A stretch of DNA of 43,223 nucleotides from positions 1-43,223 of the forward strand of contig CALUPM010000008.1 in the NCBI GenBank assembly GCA_944322665.1, written 5' to 3'. Shown piece by piece: positions 7,247 to 16,861 of the stretch. This DNA comes from Candidatus Gastranaerophilales bacterium (GTDB lineage Bacteria > Cyanobacteriota > Vampirovibrionia > Gastranaerophilales > Gastranaerophilaceae). The notes below the pieces were generated by a model. That model was given only the letters and a program-made list of their open reading frames with translations, did not search any database and was not told the origin of the DNA. The translations under genes and the position numbers were made by a program. How positions within the stretch are numbered: position 1 is the first letter of the stretch; each line of letters opens with the position of its first letter.

Positions 7247-8791
7247 TCAAACTTTTTTCTGCCGGATAATCAGGACAAACGGGATTATTATAAATGCCAT
7301 AAGCCCGAAATATCTGAATGTTTCAACATACCCCCACAGACTTGCCTGCTGCAGAAGCTGGTGGTAAATTTGATAATGCGCCATCTCCATAGCCGTCGAC
7401 ATATCTGTAATTGACGAAAGACTTCCGGCAAGCGCACTTGCTTTTGCCATAAAAGTATCGCTTGAATAGTTCAAATGTCCGACCATCATCATCTGGTGCG
7501 CCTGCGCAAATCTTGAAATCATTGTTGTTGCAATTGAAGTTCCGATAGCAGCACCGATATTTTTAAGAAGGTTCTGGACACCGGCCGCATTGGTCTGCTG
7601 CGCGTTTGTAAGAGTACTGCAAGAAAGGTTCATCATCGGAACCATCGCCATAATCATCCCCAATCCGAACACACAGTTCGGAAGCGCAATATCAACAAGC
7701 GCAATCTGTGTATTAATTTCCCCGAACATAAGCCCGCCGATTCCAAGAATTATCAGACCCGTTATAATCAAAGGTTTAGTACCGATTTTAGGTGTCAGAA
7801 CCCCGCAGATTACGGTCGCAAGCAGACAACCTGCACCTCTCGGCACCATAGAAATACCGCTTAAAAACGACGTATATCCCATCAGCTGCTGGAGCATTGA
7901 CGGCAAAATCGCGGCTGATGCCATCATAACACCCATTAACACCATCAAAACTATTGTTCCGAAAAAGAAATTTCCGTCTTTTAAAACTGACAAATCAATC
8001 AGCGGTTTTTCTTTTTTAACCTGAATTGTAAAGAAGGCAACCATTGCCATCATTGAAATTGCAAAGGTTTTGCAAATCCACGCCGCCCCGAACCAGTCTG
8101 CGTCATTACCTTTATCAAGAACAATCTGCAAAGTCAAAAGCCACACGGTCAGAAAGAAAAATCCGGAATAATCCATCGTGACATTTTTCTGTTTTTTTGC
8201 ATAAGGCGGATCGTCAACAAGCATTTTGGTAAGATGAAATGCTATAATTCCGAACGGAACGTTTATAAAATAAATAAACGGCCACGACCATGTTTCGGTC
8301 AAATATCCCCCGAGAGCCGGCCCCATAATCGGCGCCATGACAACCCCGAGTCCGAATATTGCCATTGCGGCAGCTCTTTTTTCTTTCGGAAAAATTTCAA
8401 AAATAATCGCCTGCGAAATCGGCATAATCCCTCCGCCCCCGATTCCCTGCAAAACTCTTGATAAAAGCATCATCGACATTGAATTTGACAGTCCGCAAAG
8501 AATTGAGGCGATTGTAAATATTACGATACTTATTAGAAAGTAAGCTTTTCTTCCAAGAAGCTTGGAGAAGAAATCAACCGCCGGAATTATAACACCAGAT
8601 GCGACAAGATAACTTGTAATAATCCACGTTGATTCATTGTGGCTGACGGAAAAACTCCCTGCCATATATGGAAGCGCAACGTTAGAAATGGTTTCATCCA
8701 GCGCAAACATAAACACCGAAAGCATAACCGGTATCATTACTATCCACGGGTTTCTTGAAGGTTGCCACTGTTCTGCTGCAGGGTTTGTCAT
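7247..8791 (-). CDS. DHA2-family (14-TMS) drug:H+ antiporter, EmrB/QacA type
   Basis: A 514-residue MFS exporter with about 14 hydrophobic segments. Family motifs are visible: LDETISNVALP (motif D1, 31-41), GRKAYF in the first cytoplasmic loop (motif A), LLSRVLQGIGGGG (motif B) and GLGVVMAPIMGPALGGYL (motif C, the antiporter motif). It would expel hydrophobic compounds using the proton gradient. No EmrA-type membrane fusion partner or TolC is adjacent, and no regulator is fused or beside it. The start has CCGGAGGA at ideal distance. Substrate unknown. Confidence 0.85.
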   Translation of the reverse strand: MTNPAAEQWQPSRNPWIVMIPVMLSVFMFALDETISNVALPYMAGSFSVSHNESTWIITSYLVASGVIIPAVDFFSKLLGRKAYFLISIVIFTIASILCGLSNSMSMMLLSRVLQGIGGGGIMPISQAIIFEIFPKEKRAAAMAIFGLGVVMAPIMGPALGGYLTETWSWPFIYFINVPFGIIAFHLTKMLVDDPPYAKKQKNVTMDYSGFFFLTVWLLTLQIVLDKGNDADWFGAAWICKTFAISMMAMVAFFTIQVKKEKPLIDLSVLKDGNFFFGTIVLMVLMGVMMASAAILPSMLQQLMGYTSFLSGISMVPRGAGCLLATVICGVLTPKIGTKPLIITGLIILGIGGLMFGEINTQIALVDIALPNCVFGLGMIMAMVPMMNLSCSTLTNAQQTNAAGVQNLLKNIGAAIGTSIATTMISRFAQAHQMMMVGHLNYSSDTFMAKASALAGSLSSITDMSTAMEMAHYQIYHQLLQQASLWGYVETFRYFGLMAFIIIPFVLIIRQKKV

Positions 8792-8929
8792 ATTTCAGTC
8801 CTCCGGAGTATATTGCCGTTCTAAAAAATCGGTCTGTAGTTATATTTCAGCTGATTTCTCTCTTATAACCTTAAACTTAACAAAACCGGAACTATTTTTC
8901 AAGTAAACCGGGACATTATGTTAATAAAG

Positions 8930-9120
8930 TGAAGAGTGAAGGGTGAAGAGTGAGAAGAGTTGAACGGGTGAAAGGTTTGTTTCGGGAAAGACACTAAGGC
9001 ACTAGGAGGTTTCGGGATAAAGGCGATAAGTCTGCAAGGCGATAAGTTCTTATCAAAGTGAAGAGTGAAGTGTGAAGGGTGAGGAGAGTTGAGGAAGGCG
9101 ATAAAAAATCGCCCCATTTT
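8930..9120. repeat. Mosaic CTTCACYC-type repeat, reverse orientation
   Basis: Degenerate GTGAAGAGTGAAGGGTGAAG heptamers are mixed with GCGATAAG and CTAAGGCACTAG blocks, the reverse complement of the 35380-36075 family. The overlapping open frame here is an artefact of the repeat. It abuts the right half of a MITE-like element at about 9121. Confidence 0.8.
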
Positions 9121-9303
9121 GTCTAAGTCATTTCATTCTGAGGGAGTGAAACGACCGAAGAATCTTCTTGCGTTTCCGGAAGATCCTTCGGCTTTTCGCA
9201 CTCGCAGTAAACGGGTACGGCTAACGCCTTTCACCCTCTGCTCGTGCGCCTCAGGATGACGTAGTTTTGAAAATTTTTGGTAAAATTTGCTATATAAATC
9301 CCC
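9121..9303. mobile_element. MITE-like element, left end missing
   Basis: The right terminal repeat (AAATTTGCTATATAAATCCC, 9284-9303) and two GTCAT(T/C)CTGAG modules are present. No left terminal repeat is seen; the sequence passes directly into the CTTCACYC repeat at about 9120. It is probably a truncated copy of the family described at 3662, 30916, 31520 and 39105. Confidence 0.6.
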
Positions 9304-9362
9304 AAATTAATTGCTAAACACCTTTGACTTTTTATGCTAAAATTTTAGAAAAGAAGGTACGT

Positions 9363-9899
9363 ATGGAATTAATCGAAAAAACTTTAGACAGCAAAGTTGT
9401 TTATAACGGGAAAATAATAACCGTTTTTAAAGACGGTGTTGAACTGTCAACCGGCAAAACTTCATGCCGGGAAGTCGTTAAACATTCAGGCGGGGTTGTT
9501 ATTCTTGCAATTTGTAAAAAAGACGGTGTTGATAAGATTTTGATGGTAAAACAATTCAGATATCCTCTGAAAGACGCAATTCTTGAGCTTCCTGCAGGCA
9601 AGCTTGAAAAAGGAGAAGACCCCCTTGAGGCTGCAAAGCGTGAATTAACGGAAGAAACCGGTTATATCGCCAAAAACTGGCAGGATTTAGGTTATATCTT
9701 TACTTCTCCCGGTTACAGCGACGAAAAACTTTATCTTTATAAAGCAACAGACCTTGAATTTGTCGGAGAATGCCCTGATGACGGCGAAATTCTTATAGAA
9801 TACGAATATACACCGGATGAACTTAAGAATATGATTAAAAACAACAAAATTACTGACGCAAAGACAATCTGCGCCGTTATGCGGGGGCTGGAAGTATGA
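9363..9899 (+). CDS. nudF: ADP-ribose pyrophosphatase (Nudix hydrolase)
   Basis: A 178-residue Nudix hydrolase that would cleave ADP-ribose or related nucleotide sugars to AMP plus sugar phosphate. The Nudix box is intact: G79-x5-E85-x7-R93-E94-x2-E97-E98-x-G100. The preceding LMVKQFRYPLKDAILELPAGK and the downstream FTSPGYSDEKLYLY with a proline-like spacer fit the NudF/ADPRase subfamily. The ATG at 9363 is chosen because AGAAGG lies upstream, and an extended -10 (TGCTAAAAT, ending 9343) suits it. It overlaps the following HAD gene by ATGA. Confidence 0.85.
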   Translation: MELIEKTLDSKVVYNGKIITVFKDGVELSTGKTSCREVVKHSGGVVILAICKKDGVDKILMVKQFRYPLKDAILELPAGKLEKGEDPLEAAKRELTEETGYIAKNWQDLGYIFTSPGYSDEKLYLYKATDLEFVGECPDDGEILIEYEYTPDELKNMIKNNKITDAKTICAVMRGLEV

Positions 9900-10702
9900 T
9901 AAAAATGGTCGCAACAGATATTGACGGAACCCTTTTGAAGTGGAGTTACGAATACAGCCCCTATGTTAAAGACACAATAAAAAAACTTCAGGAAGCGGGT
10001 ATAAAAGTTGTTCTTGTGACCGGCAGAATGCACTGTGCCGCAACCGGTATAGCTAAAGAACTAGGGATTAAAGAACCGATTGTTTCTTATCAGGGCGGAA
10101 TGATTAAAGAATTCAGCAAGTCAGACAGAGTTTTGTACAGAAAGGACATGGACAGCGAAAGGGCTTTAGAAATTATCGACTGGGCAAGAGAAAATGATAT
10201 TCACATAAATCTTTATATGGATGATGTTCTTTATGTTGAAAGAGATTCCGAAACAATCCGTAAATATACTGACGCAAGGTTTATCGACTATCACATCTGC
10301 AAATTCGACAAACTTAAAATACGGAATGTAAACAAAATTCTTGCAATAGACTTTGACGATCCGGACAGAGTGACCGGCTGGGTGAATGATTTAGGCAAAA
10401 TGTTTCCTGATTTATATACAGTAAAATCGACCCCGTATTTCTGCGAAATTGCAAATAAGGAGGCAACAAAAGGCAATGCCGTAAAATTCCTGCAGAAATT
10501 GTGGGGAATTAAACAGGAAGAAATTCTCTCAATAGGCGATCAGGACAATGATATTGAACTATTAAAAGCCGGCGGGATTAAGATTGCGATGGGAAATTCA
10601 ACCCCTGCCTTAAGAGAATGCGCGGATTACGTAACGGACACCGTTGACAATGACGGCTGGGCTACGGCTGTTGAACATTTCTGCTTTGAATGCGTTAAAT
10701 AG
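9896..10702 (+). CDS. HAD-superfamily Cof-type phosphatase
   Basis: A 268-residue C2-cap HAD hydrolase of the Cof/YbiV/YidA group. Motif I is DIDGTLL with the nucleophile at D8 and acid at D10, motif II is VTGR, motif III is the lysine in NKEATKGNAVKFL, and motif IV is GDQDNDIELL. These enzymes dephosphorylate sugar phosphates, nucleotides or cofactors; the substrate is not readable. Coupling to nudF through a four-base overlap suggests that both act in nucleotide or sugar-phosphate house-cleaning. Confidence 0.85.
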   Translation: MIKMVATDIDGTLLKWSYEYSPYVKDTIKKLQEAGIKVVLVTGRMHCAATGIAKELGIKEPIVSYQGGMIKEFSKSDRVLYRKDMDSERALEIIDWARENDIHINLYMDDVLYVERDSETIRKYTDARFIDYHICKFDKLKIRNVNKILAIDFDDPDRVTGWVNDLGKMFPDLYTVKSTPYFCEIANKEATKGNAVKFLQKLWGIKQEEILSIGDQDNDIELLKAGGIKIAMGNSTPALRECADYVTDTVDNDGWATAVEHFCFECVK

Positions 10703-10749
10703 CGATTTTTGAAAAAAATTAATAAGTTTTATATGCCAAAACAAACACC

Positions 10750-10779
10750 AAGCGCCGGTTTTTATAAAAACCGGCGCTT
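10750..10779. terminator. Bidirectional terminator
   Basis: AAGCGCCGGTTTTT (10750-10763) pairs perfectly with AAAAACCGGCGCTT (10766-10779), followed by CTTTC. It lies between the convergent HAD and 10801-11151 genes. Confidence 0.85.
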
Positions 10780-10800
10780 CTTTCAAATTTTTCATGAAAT

Positions 10801-11151
10801 TTAGACAATGTTGTCTTGCTTTTTGCTAAACATACTTTTCTTCCCGAAAAATCCGCCAAAAAATCCGGAAAGATTAAAATCATCGTCCAATTTGTTTTCG
10901 GCAAGTTCAGTCTGACTGTTTGCAAGCTGCATTTTACCGTTTTCGTCATAAATAATTCCGTTTTTTTCGACGCTGACAAGCTTAACCTGCTCGTCAACCG
11001 GTACGAATTTCGTATCTTTAACAAAAATACTGGCTTTTTTTTCAATAGCCTCAAAGTCAATCTCTGCCAGACCAAATTCAGGTAATTCTGTATTTTGATC
11101 TGCGGGATTAATACCAGAGACACTTTTGTTGTCAATGGGGTCAATCGACAT
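10801..11151 (-). CDS. Hypothetical acidic protein
   Basis: A 116-residue, soluble, acidic protein that I do not recognise. It begins MSIDPIDNKSVSGIN and contains the segment EKNGIIYDENGKMQLAN. It ends with a short Gly/Phe patch (LSGFFGGFFGKK) and a basic tail. AGGAAGGA precedes the ATG. The frame was preferred to an overlapping 145-codon frame because the latter is extremely rich in Lys, Arg, Leu and Ser, as expected of a shadow frame. It has its own terminator at 10750. Confidence 0.55.
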   Translation of the reverse strand: MSIDPIDNKSVSGINPADQNTELPEFGLAEIDFEAIEKKASIFVKDTKFVPVDEQVKLVSVEKNGIIYDENGKMQLANSQTELAENKLDDDFNLSGFFGGFFGKKSMFSKKQDNIV

Positions 11152-11388
11152 TTCAAGAATCCTTCCTGATACTATATACTTACTATCTATATACCCGTTT
11201 ACGGCAGAATTTAAATAAATCTTGAATAGAATTTAAATTTAATTTCCGATTTTTTAAATTGCAAAAGCTGAAAACTCTTGCGCCGCACGGACATAAGTAT
11301 TATAACATAATTGTAAACTTTTGTAAAGTAATAGCGTTAAATTGTTACACTAAATTTTCATGCTATGATTTAATTACCGGAGGGGAAT

Positions 11389-13746
11389 ATGCATAAAGAG
11401 TGGATTATAAAAGATTGTGACACAAATCAGACTTCCTTAATCGGACGGCTGCTTTCAACGCGCGGGGTTAAGGGCGAAAATGAGATTGAAGAATTTTTAA
11501 ATCCGCTTTTAACAAGGCTTTCCGACCCTTATGTGTTTAAAGATATGCAAAAAGCTGTTGACAGATTAGCAGCAGCAATTGAAAATCAGGAAAAAATCGT
11601 TATCTGGGGCGACTTTGACGCTGACGGAGTCACATCAACTTCACTTTTATACAGAACTCTTTCATATCTTGGTGCGGACGTCAATTATTTTATCCCTGAC
11701 AGGGAAAAGCAGGGGCACGGGCTTGATACAAAAGCGCTTGTAAAATTGATGACAACAGTTAAGCCTAAAGTCATTATAACTGTCGACTGCGGGATAAGCG
11801 ATGTTGAGGCAGTAAATTTTATAAACAGTTTCAAGATAGACATAATCATCACAGACCACCACGAAGCGCCTGAGGAACTCCCGAAAGCTTACGCAATAGT
11901 CAACCCGAAAGCACCTGAAGCGCTGGATGAAAATCTTTCCGCAAAAGAAATTGAAAGTCTGACATCTCTTGCAGGTGTCGGGGTTGCGTTTAAAGTTTCG
12001 CAGGCACTGTTAAACAGATTTGAAAAATCAGAATTTATACAGGACATTCTTCCTTATGCCGCAGTCGGAACAGTTGCGGATATTGTGCCGCTTATCGGAG
12101 AAAACAGGCATATTGTTCTTAAAGGGCTTGATTTGATTTCAAAAGGCAGACATCAGGGGCTTAAGAGGCTTCTTGAAAGTGCCGGCTATAATCCTTCAAA
12201 CGGGGTGACTTCGGAGCAGATAGCCTTCGGGGTTGCGCCGAGGATTAACGCATCCGGACGGCTTGATACTGTCGAGGCGGCATTGAAAGTTATGCTCTCC
12301 GACAATCCGCAGGAAATCGAGATGGCAGTAATCAGCCTTAACGAATTTAACAAAATCCGCCAGACTCTCTGTCAGGAAACCTTTATGCAGGCGGACGAAA
12401 TGGTTAAAAGAGAAGGAAACAAGAACCCTGCGATTATTCTGTTTAATCCGGAGTGGAAAGTCGGAATTATCGGGATCGTTGCCTCCAAGCTTGTTGAAAA
12501 GTATTACAAACCCGCGTTTTTGATGACGTATTACGAAGAAGCCAAACAAATCCGCTGCTCTGCTAGAAGTATTGAAGGGGTTCATCTTTATGACGCAATA
12601 AGCGCAATCGGGGAGATCCTTGACGGCTTTGGCGGACATGCAATGGCAGCAGGGCTGTCGTTTTCGCCCGAAAAAACGCCGTTTAAACTTGTCAAAGAAA
12701 ATCTTAACGGCATAATCAAAGAAATGAGCGCCGGAAAAGATTTGAAACCTTTTATTAACATAGATTTAGAGGTTACACCCGATGACATTACGGTCGATCT
12801 GGTCGAAGAAATTTCAAAGCTAGAACCTTTCGGCGCATCAAACCCCGCTCCTGTTTTTGCATTGAAAAATTTATGTGTAAAAGAAAAGCGGCTTATGGGC
12901 GAAAACAAAGACCATTTAAGGATTACCGCCTCTGCCGCAAACAAAGAATTTAACTGTATCCGCTGGAGCGAGGGAGATATTTCGCTTGCAAAAGGCGATC
13001 CGTTTGATGTTGCGTTTCACCCGCAGATTAACGAATATCAGGGAAACACTACAGTACAGCTTATTGTAGACGATATCCATTCTCCTTATTTAAAAGACGA
13101 AACAGAAGAACAAGAACAGGCAAAGTTCAAAATCTACGACCACCGCAAAAAAAACGATATTCTCCCGCAGGTAAATGATTACGTCAAAACCTCAAAGCAG
13201 AATATTCTTGTCTTTGCCGAAAGCAAGGCTGTTCGGGACAAACTCAAACCTTATGAGGCTTTAATTGAAAGGTGCGTTTCAAGGGAAAATCTTCACCCGT
13301 GCGATGCGGTTATGTTTTTTGATTATCCGGCAGACAGGGAAACTCTTAATAAAATTATGGAAGAAACGAACCCAAAGTGCGTGCATTTGATGAACTACGA
13401 AATCAAATACTTTGACGATCAGGAATTTTTAAAGACGTTTGCGGGCATGCTGAAATTTGCTTCAAATAACACGGGCGGCAGGGTTGAACTTCTCCGCTGC
13501 GCAAGCCACCTCGGAAAATCCGTAAGGCTTATTGAAATGATGTTTGACCTGTTTGAAGAAGCGGGATTTATTGAAATTCTTGAAAAAGCAAACGGCCATT
13601 ACATTATCAAATTCAACGGGATTTCAAATTTGGACGGAATTCTGCACAATTCAAAATTCGCTCTTGTAATGGATATGGCGGAAGAATGCACTCTATTCCA
13701 GAAAGCGCTTCTTGAGGACGAAACAGAAGAACTGGCGCTTGTCTAG
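11389..13746 (+). CDS. recJ: Single-stranded-DNA-specific 5'-3' exonuclease RecJ
   Basis: A 785-residue RecJ, the DHH-family exonuclease that degrades 5'-ended single-stranded DNA in recombination and mismatch or base-excision repair. Metal-binding motifs are WGDFDADGVTS (73-83), the VDCG aspartate (133) and the DHH triad (156-158). The DHHA1 domain is marked by GGHAMAAGLSF (about 419-429), followed by an OB-fold segment. It carries a C-terminal extension of about 200 residues beyond the OB domain, as in larger RecJ forms. GGAGGGG precedes the ATG. Its stop overlaps the convergent 13743 gene by four bases. Confidence 0.93.
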   Translation: MHKEWIIKDCDTNQTSLIGRLLSTRGVKGENEIEEFLNPLLTRLSDPYVFKDMQKAVDRLAAAIENQEKIVIWGDFDADGVTSTSLLYRTLSYLGADVNYFIPDREKQGHGLDTKALVKLMTTVKPKVIITVDCGISDVEAVNFINSFKIDIIITDHHEAPEELPKAYAIVNPKAPEALDENLSAKEIESLTSLAGVGVAFKVSQALLNRFEKSEFIQDILPYAAVGTVADIVPLIGENRHIVLKGLDLISKGRHQGLKRLLESAGYNPSNGVTSEQIAFGVAPRINASGRLDTVEAALKVMLSDNPQEIEMAVISLNEFNKIRQTLCQETFMQADEMVKREGNKNPAIILFNPEWKVGIIGIVASKLVEKYYKPAFLMTYYEEAKQIRCSARSIEGVHLYDAISAIGEILDGFGGHAMAAGLSFSPEKTPFKLVKENLNGIIKEMSAGKDLKPFINIDLEVTPDDITVDLVEEISKLEPFGASNPAPVFALKNLCVKEKRLMGENKDHLRITASAANKEFNCIRWSEGDISLAKGDPFDVAFHPQINEYQGNTTVQLIVDDIHSPYLKDETEEQEQAKFKIYDHRKKNDILPQVNDYVKTSKQNILVFAESKAVRDKLKPYEALIERCVSRENLHPCDAVMFFDYPADRETLNKIMEETNPKCVHLMNYEIKYFDDQEFLKTFAGMLKFASNNTGGRVELLRCASHLGKSVRLIEMMFDLFEEAGFIEILEKANGHYIIKFNGISNLDGILHNSKFALVMDMAEECTLFQKALLEDETEELALV

Positions 13747-14018
13747 CCGTTCTGAACTTTAATTGGGGGATTTTCCGGCTGTTTTATTGTAGTTCTTTTT
13801 GCCGCCATTCTCCCGCCCAGAACTATTCCTGTATGGATAAAAGCAAGCGCGCCTGCGATATAGCCTGAAATTTTATGGGTTTTCATTTTTTTGTTAGAAG
13901 CCGCAATAACGCTCAGAGTTCCGGCGGCAAGCGCCACGTAACCCGTTGCCGTTACGGGATTGAGTTTGATTTTGTGTGAGGATGTTGTAATTTTATTTCC
14001 GACAGGCTGTACCGGCAT
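13743..14018 (-). CDS. Small two-helix membrane protein, unknown
   Basis: A 91-residue protein with a polar N-terminus and two hydrophobic helices (about 25-41 and 52-68) joined by a KKMKTHKISGY loop. I do not recognise it. It begins 15 bases after the pit gene stop in the same direction, so it may be the last gene of the DUF47-pit transcript, and AAAGGAA precedes its ATG. It resembles the 39335 protein only in general layout (basic N-terminus plus two helices). Confidence 0.55.
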   Translation of the reverse strand: MPVQPVGNKITTSSHKIKLNPVTATGYVALAAGTLSVIAASNKKMKTHKISGYIAGALAFIHTGIVLGGRMAAKRTTIKQPENPPIKVQNG

Positions 14019-14033
14019 GTGTGTATTCCTTTA

Positions 14034-15050
14034 TTAAAAAATTTTGTAAATCACATAATAAATCGCAGCGGACAAAAGCATGCAGGCAGGAATTGTCAAA
14101 ACCCATGCTGTTACGATATTTCCGACAATTTTCCACTTGACGGCATGAGCGTGTAAAGTTGAGCCGACACCCATAATCGCCGTTGAAATTACATGCGTTG
14201 TACTCAGCGGAATTCCGAAGTGCGAAGCGGTTAAAATCAACCCCGCAGCCGAAGTTTCAGCCGCAAAACCATGGATTGGTTTAAGTTTAATAATTTTATG
14301 CCCCATAGTTTTGATGATTTTCCATCCGCCGTTCATTGTACCTGCCGCCATAGTCAAAGCGCAGGCAATGATTACATAAATCGGGATTTCAAAATCCCCT
14401 GTCGGGCTTTTGTGGAGAACTCCGCCCGCAAGCAGGGCAAGAGTAATTATACCCATAGTTTTTTGAGCATCGTTTGAGCCGTGGCTCAATGCCATCAAGC
14501 CCGATGACAAAAGCTGGAGTTTACGGAATTTTTTATTTACAGAATCCGGATGCGCTCTTGTAATGAGGATTACCCACGCGAGAATAAGCATAAGCATAAA
14601 TCCGGCGCAAAACCCGAGAACAGGAGAGGTAAACATCGGAATTATAACTTTATCCATCAAAGTTTTTACGTGCACCGCGCTCACTCCTGCCTTAACTATT
14701 GTTGCCCCCAGAAGCCCGCCTATCAGTGCATGCGAAGAACTGGAAGGCAGCCCGAGCCACCACGTAAGAAGGTTCCACAAAACAGCCGCAAAAAGTGCAC
14801 AAAAAATTACGGTTAATGTAACCATTTCTCCGTTTACAATTCCCGCACCAATTGTTTTTGCAACGTGCGTTCCTGTCAAAGCCCCGATAAATTCAAGGCT
14901 TGCACCGAACAGCACCGCCTGCTTCGGCGATAATACTTTTGTCGAAACTACCGTTGCAATCGCATTTGCACAGTCATGAAAACCGTTTATAAATTCAAAA
15001 GCCAGTGCCGCAAGTATTACTGCTATTAAAATCAAAATCGTTATTGACAT
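14034..15050 (-). CDS. pit: Low-affinity inorganic phosphate transporter, PiT family
   Basis: A 338-residue integral membrane protein of the PiT family, which imports metal-phosphate complexes with protons or sodium. The duplicated PiT signatures are visible as GFHDCANAIATVVSTK near the N-terminus and SHGSNDAQKTMG in the second half. About ten hydrophobic segments are present. It is shorter than E. coli PitA (about 500 residues), similar to many bacterial forms. It lies seven bases after the DUF47 gene, a known partner pairing. Confidence 0.9.
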   Translation of the reverse strand: MSITILILIAVILAALAFEFINGFHDCANAIATVVSTKVLSPKQAVLFGASLEFIGALTGTHVAKTIGAGIVNGEMVTLTVIFCALFAAVLWNLLTWWLGLPSSSSHALIGGLLGATIVKAGVSAVHVKTLMDKVIIPMFTSPVLGFCAGFMLMLILAWVILITRAHPDSVNKKFRKLQLLSSGLMALSHGSNDAQKTMGIITLALLAGGVLHKSPTGDFEIPIYVIIACALTMAAGTMNGGWKIIKTMGHKIIKLKPIHGFAAETSAAGLILTASHFGIPLSTTHVISTAIMGVGSTLHAHAVKWKIVGNIVTAWVLTIPACMLLSAAIYYVIYKIF

Positions 15051-15057
15051 ATCATAC

Positions 15058-15699
15058 CTACGACTGCTTCAATACAACGTTCAAAATTGTGTCTGTGACA
15101 TAAAAACACGCGTCAAAGGCGTTTTCGATTTCCTTGTAAATATCTCTAAGTTTGATAACCTCAAGAGCCTCATAGCTGCCGGAGAAAAGATTTCTCATTG
15201 CGCGTCTGTGGATTTCATCCCCCTGCGCTTCAATCTCTTTCATCTCAATGTTCAGTTTTGTTATTTTTTCAACATCGGAAACCTTCTTGAATTTCTTGAT
15301 AATCTCTCCGAGCTTTTCCGTTGCCTGAACAAGTGTTAAAGCCTGTTCTTTCATCTCCTGAGTGTAGGTGCTTAATCTGTACACTTCCAGATTCAAACAG
15401 GCTTTTGCAATTTTTTTGTTAATTTTGTTCAACTGAACGGCAATAATCTGGATGTCTTCACGTTCAATTGGTGTTATAAAGCTTTTGTTTAACTGCTTCA
15501 AAATCGCCTTGTAAGAAAGTTTGCCTTTCTTTTTATACTTAAGCGCTTTTTCTTTATACTCATCAGTCAGGCTGTTGTGCATAATCTCATCATATAATCT
15601 TGCCGTTTTCTGGCAGATTTCCGCGCTGTCCTGAAAGTATGTAAAAAACATCTTGTCCTCTGGCGGAAGAATATATGACATCAAATTAAATTTTGGCAT
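15058..15699 (-). CDS. DUF47 / PhoU-like Pit accessory protein
   Basis: A 213-residue all-helical PhoU-like protein of the DUF47 family. Typical features are LMSYILPPEDKMFFTYF at the start, long charged helices, and the segment EIEAQGDEIHRRAMRNLF with the conserved GDEIHR core. DUF47 genes usually precede pit genes, and their products are thought to modulate Pit transport. Here it is the promoter-proximal gene of the pair, with GGGAG before its ATG. Confidence 0.85.
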   Translation of the reverse strand: MPKFNLMSYILPPEDKMFFTYFQDSAEICQKTARLYDEIMHNSLTDEYKEKALKYKKKGKLSYKAILKQLNKSFITPIEREDIQIIAVQLNKINKKIAKACLNLEVYRLSTYTQEMKEQALTLVQATEKLGEIIKKFKKVSDVEKITKLNIEMKEIEAQGDEIHRRAMRNLFSGSYEALEVIKLRDIYKEIENAFDACFYVTDTILNVVLKQS

Positions 15700-15790
15700 G
15701 GTGTTTTCTCCCTGTATTCATGCAAAGCATACCTTAAGCAAGGTTTTTAAAAAAGCTTTTTTTAACAAATCTTAAATTTTCATCTGCGCT

Positions 15791-15824
15791 AAAAATACCG
15801 CCCTGATTCCGGAGCGGTATTTTT
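15791..15824. terminator. Terminator downstream of prs
   Basis: AAAAATACCGC (15791-15801) pairs with GCGGTATTTTT (15814-15824). On the minus strand the stem ends in a T run, 24 bases after the prs stop. The symmetric A/T tracts make it potentially bidirectional. Confidence 0.8.
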
Positions 15825-15847
15825 AGATTTATTGTTATTATCAATTA

Positions 15848-16861
15848 TTAAGTTACCTGAATATCTTTTTCAAATCCGAACAGAGAACTTACGCTTTCGT
15901 CATCATGAATCCTTGAAATTGCCTGCCCGAGAAGCGGTGCGACTGAAAGCTGTTTAATATTCGGAGGCATTTTGTCCATATCAAGCGGGATTGTATTTGT
16001 TACAATACATTCCTTGATAGGAGCATTTGCAAGCCTTTCAATTGCAGGGCCTGAGAATACAGGGTGCGCAGCACAGACATAAACTTCTTTTGCGCCTTCT
16101 CTGACCAGAAGTTTGGAAGCTTCGCAGATTGTGCCTGCCGTGTCGATTATATCGTCAAACATAATACAGATTTTGTCTTTTACATCGCCGATTACGTGAG
16201 AGGCGATAGCTTCATTATGTTTGTCGCGGCGTTTGTCGATAATTGCAAGCGAACAGCCGATTGCTTTTGAAAAATGTCTTGTGCGCTGAACTCCGCCTGT
16301 GTCAGGGCTTACAGCAACCATATCATCAGGGTTGAAATTAAGACTCTTGATGTAATTTACCAGAATCGGAGTTGCAAAAATATGGTCAACAAGAATGTTG
16401 AAGAATCCTTGAATCTGGCCTGTGTGAAGATCCATTGCAAGAACTCTGTTGGCGCCGGCAGTTGTAAGCAAATCCGCAACGAGTTTTGCGGTAATTGCTT
16501 CACGGCCGGAAGTTTTTCTGTCCTGTCTTGCGTATCCGTAATAAGGGATTACGGCTGTAATCGTTTTTGCGCTTGCACGTTTGAATGCGTCAATTATAAT
16601 CAAAAGTTCCATAAGGTTTTCATTAACCGGATTGCACAGAGGCTGGATAATGAAAACATCATCGCCGCGGACGCTTTCTTTAACCTGAACGTAAATTTCT
16701 CCGTCAGCAAAATTTTTAACAACCATAGGACCGATTGATGTGCCTAAATAATCGGCTATTTCCTGAGCCAGCTTTGTGTTTGAACGTCCCGCAAAAAGTT
16801 TAATATCATGAGTCGGATTGATTGCGCGTTCCAACTGCCCGGAAGCTATTTCTAATACCAT
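15848..16861 (-). CDS. prs: Ribose-phosphate pyrophosphokinase (PRPP synthetase)
   Basis: A class I PRPP synthetase (337 residues from the ATG at 16861) that makes PRPP from ribose-5-phosphate and ATP for purine, pyrimidine, His, Trp and NAD synthesis. Visible elements are KLFAGRSNTKLAQEIADYLG near the N-terminus, NFADGEIYV, the flexible loop YYGYARQDRKTSGREAI, VLAMDLHTGQIQGFF, and the PRPP-binding loop DDIIDTAGT. The ATG at 16861 is preferred to a GTG six codons upstream because AGAAAGGATG is well placed. It is monocistronic, with its own terminator. Confidence 0.93.
   Translation of the reverse strand: MVLEIASGQLERAINPTHDIKLFAGRSNTKLAQEIADYLGTSIGPMVVKNFADGEIYVQVKESVRGDDVFIIQPLCNPVNENLMELLIIIDAFKRASAKTITAVIPYYGYARQDRKTSGREAITAKLVADLLTTAGANRVLAMDLHTGQIQGFFNILVDHIFATPILVNYIKSLNFNPDDMVAVSPDTGGVQRTRHFSKAIGCSLAIIDKRRDKHNEAIASHVIGDVKDKICIMFDDIIDTAGTICEASKLLVREGAKEVYVCAAHPVFSGPAIERLANAPIKECIVTNTIPLDMDKMPPNIKQLSVAPLLGQAISRIHDDESVSSLFGFEKDIQVT

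Noticed and set aside
8899-9117. A 72-codon minus-strand frame
   Set aside because: It lies wholly inside CTTCACYC repeat sequence and encodes a low-complexity SPHSSPFTLHF-type string.
10719-11156. A 145-codon minus-strand frame overlapping the 10801-11151 gene
   Set aside because: Its composition (Lys, Arg, Leu, Ser) is that of a shadow frame, it runs through the terminator at 10750, and the alternative frame has a better ribosome site and normal composition.
14550-14979. Two plus-strand open frames inside the phosphate transporter gene
   Set aside because: They are antisense to a clearly conserved PiT gene and have no ribosome site or recognisable domain.
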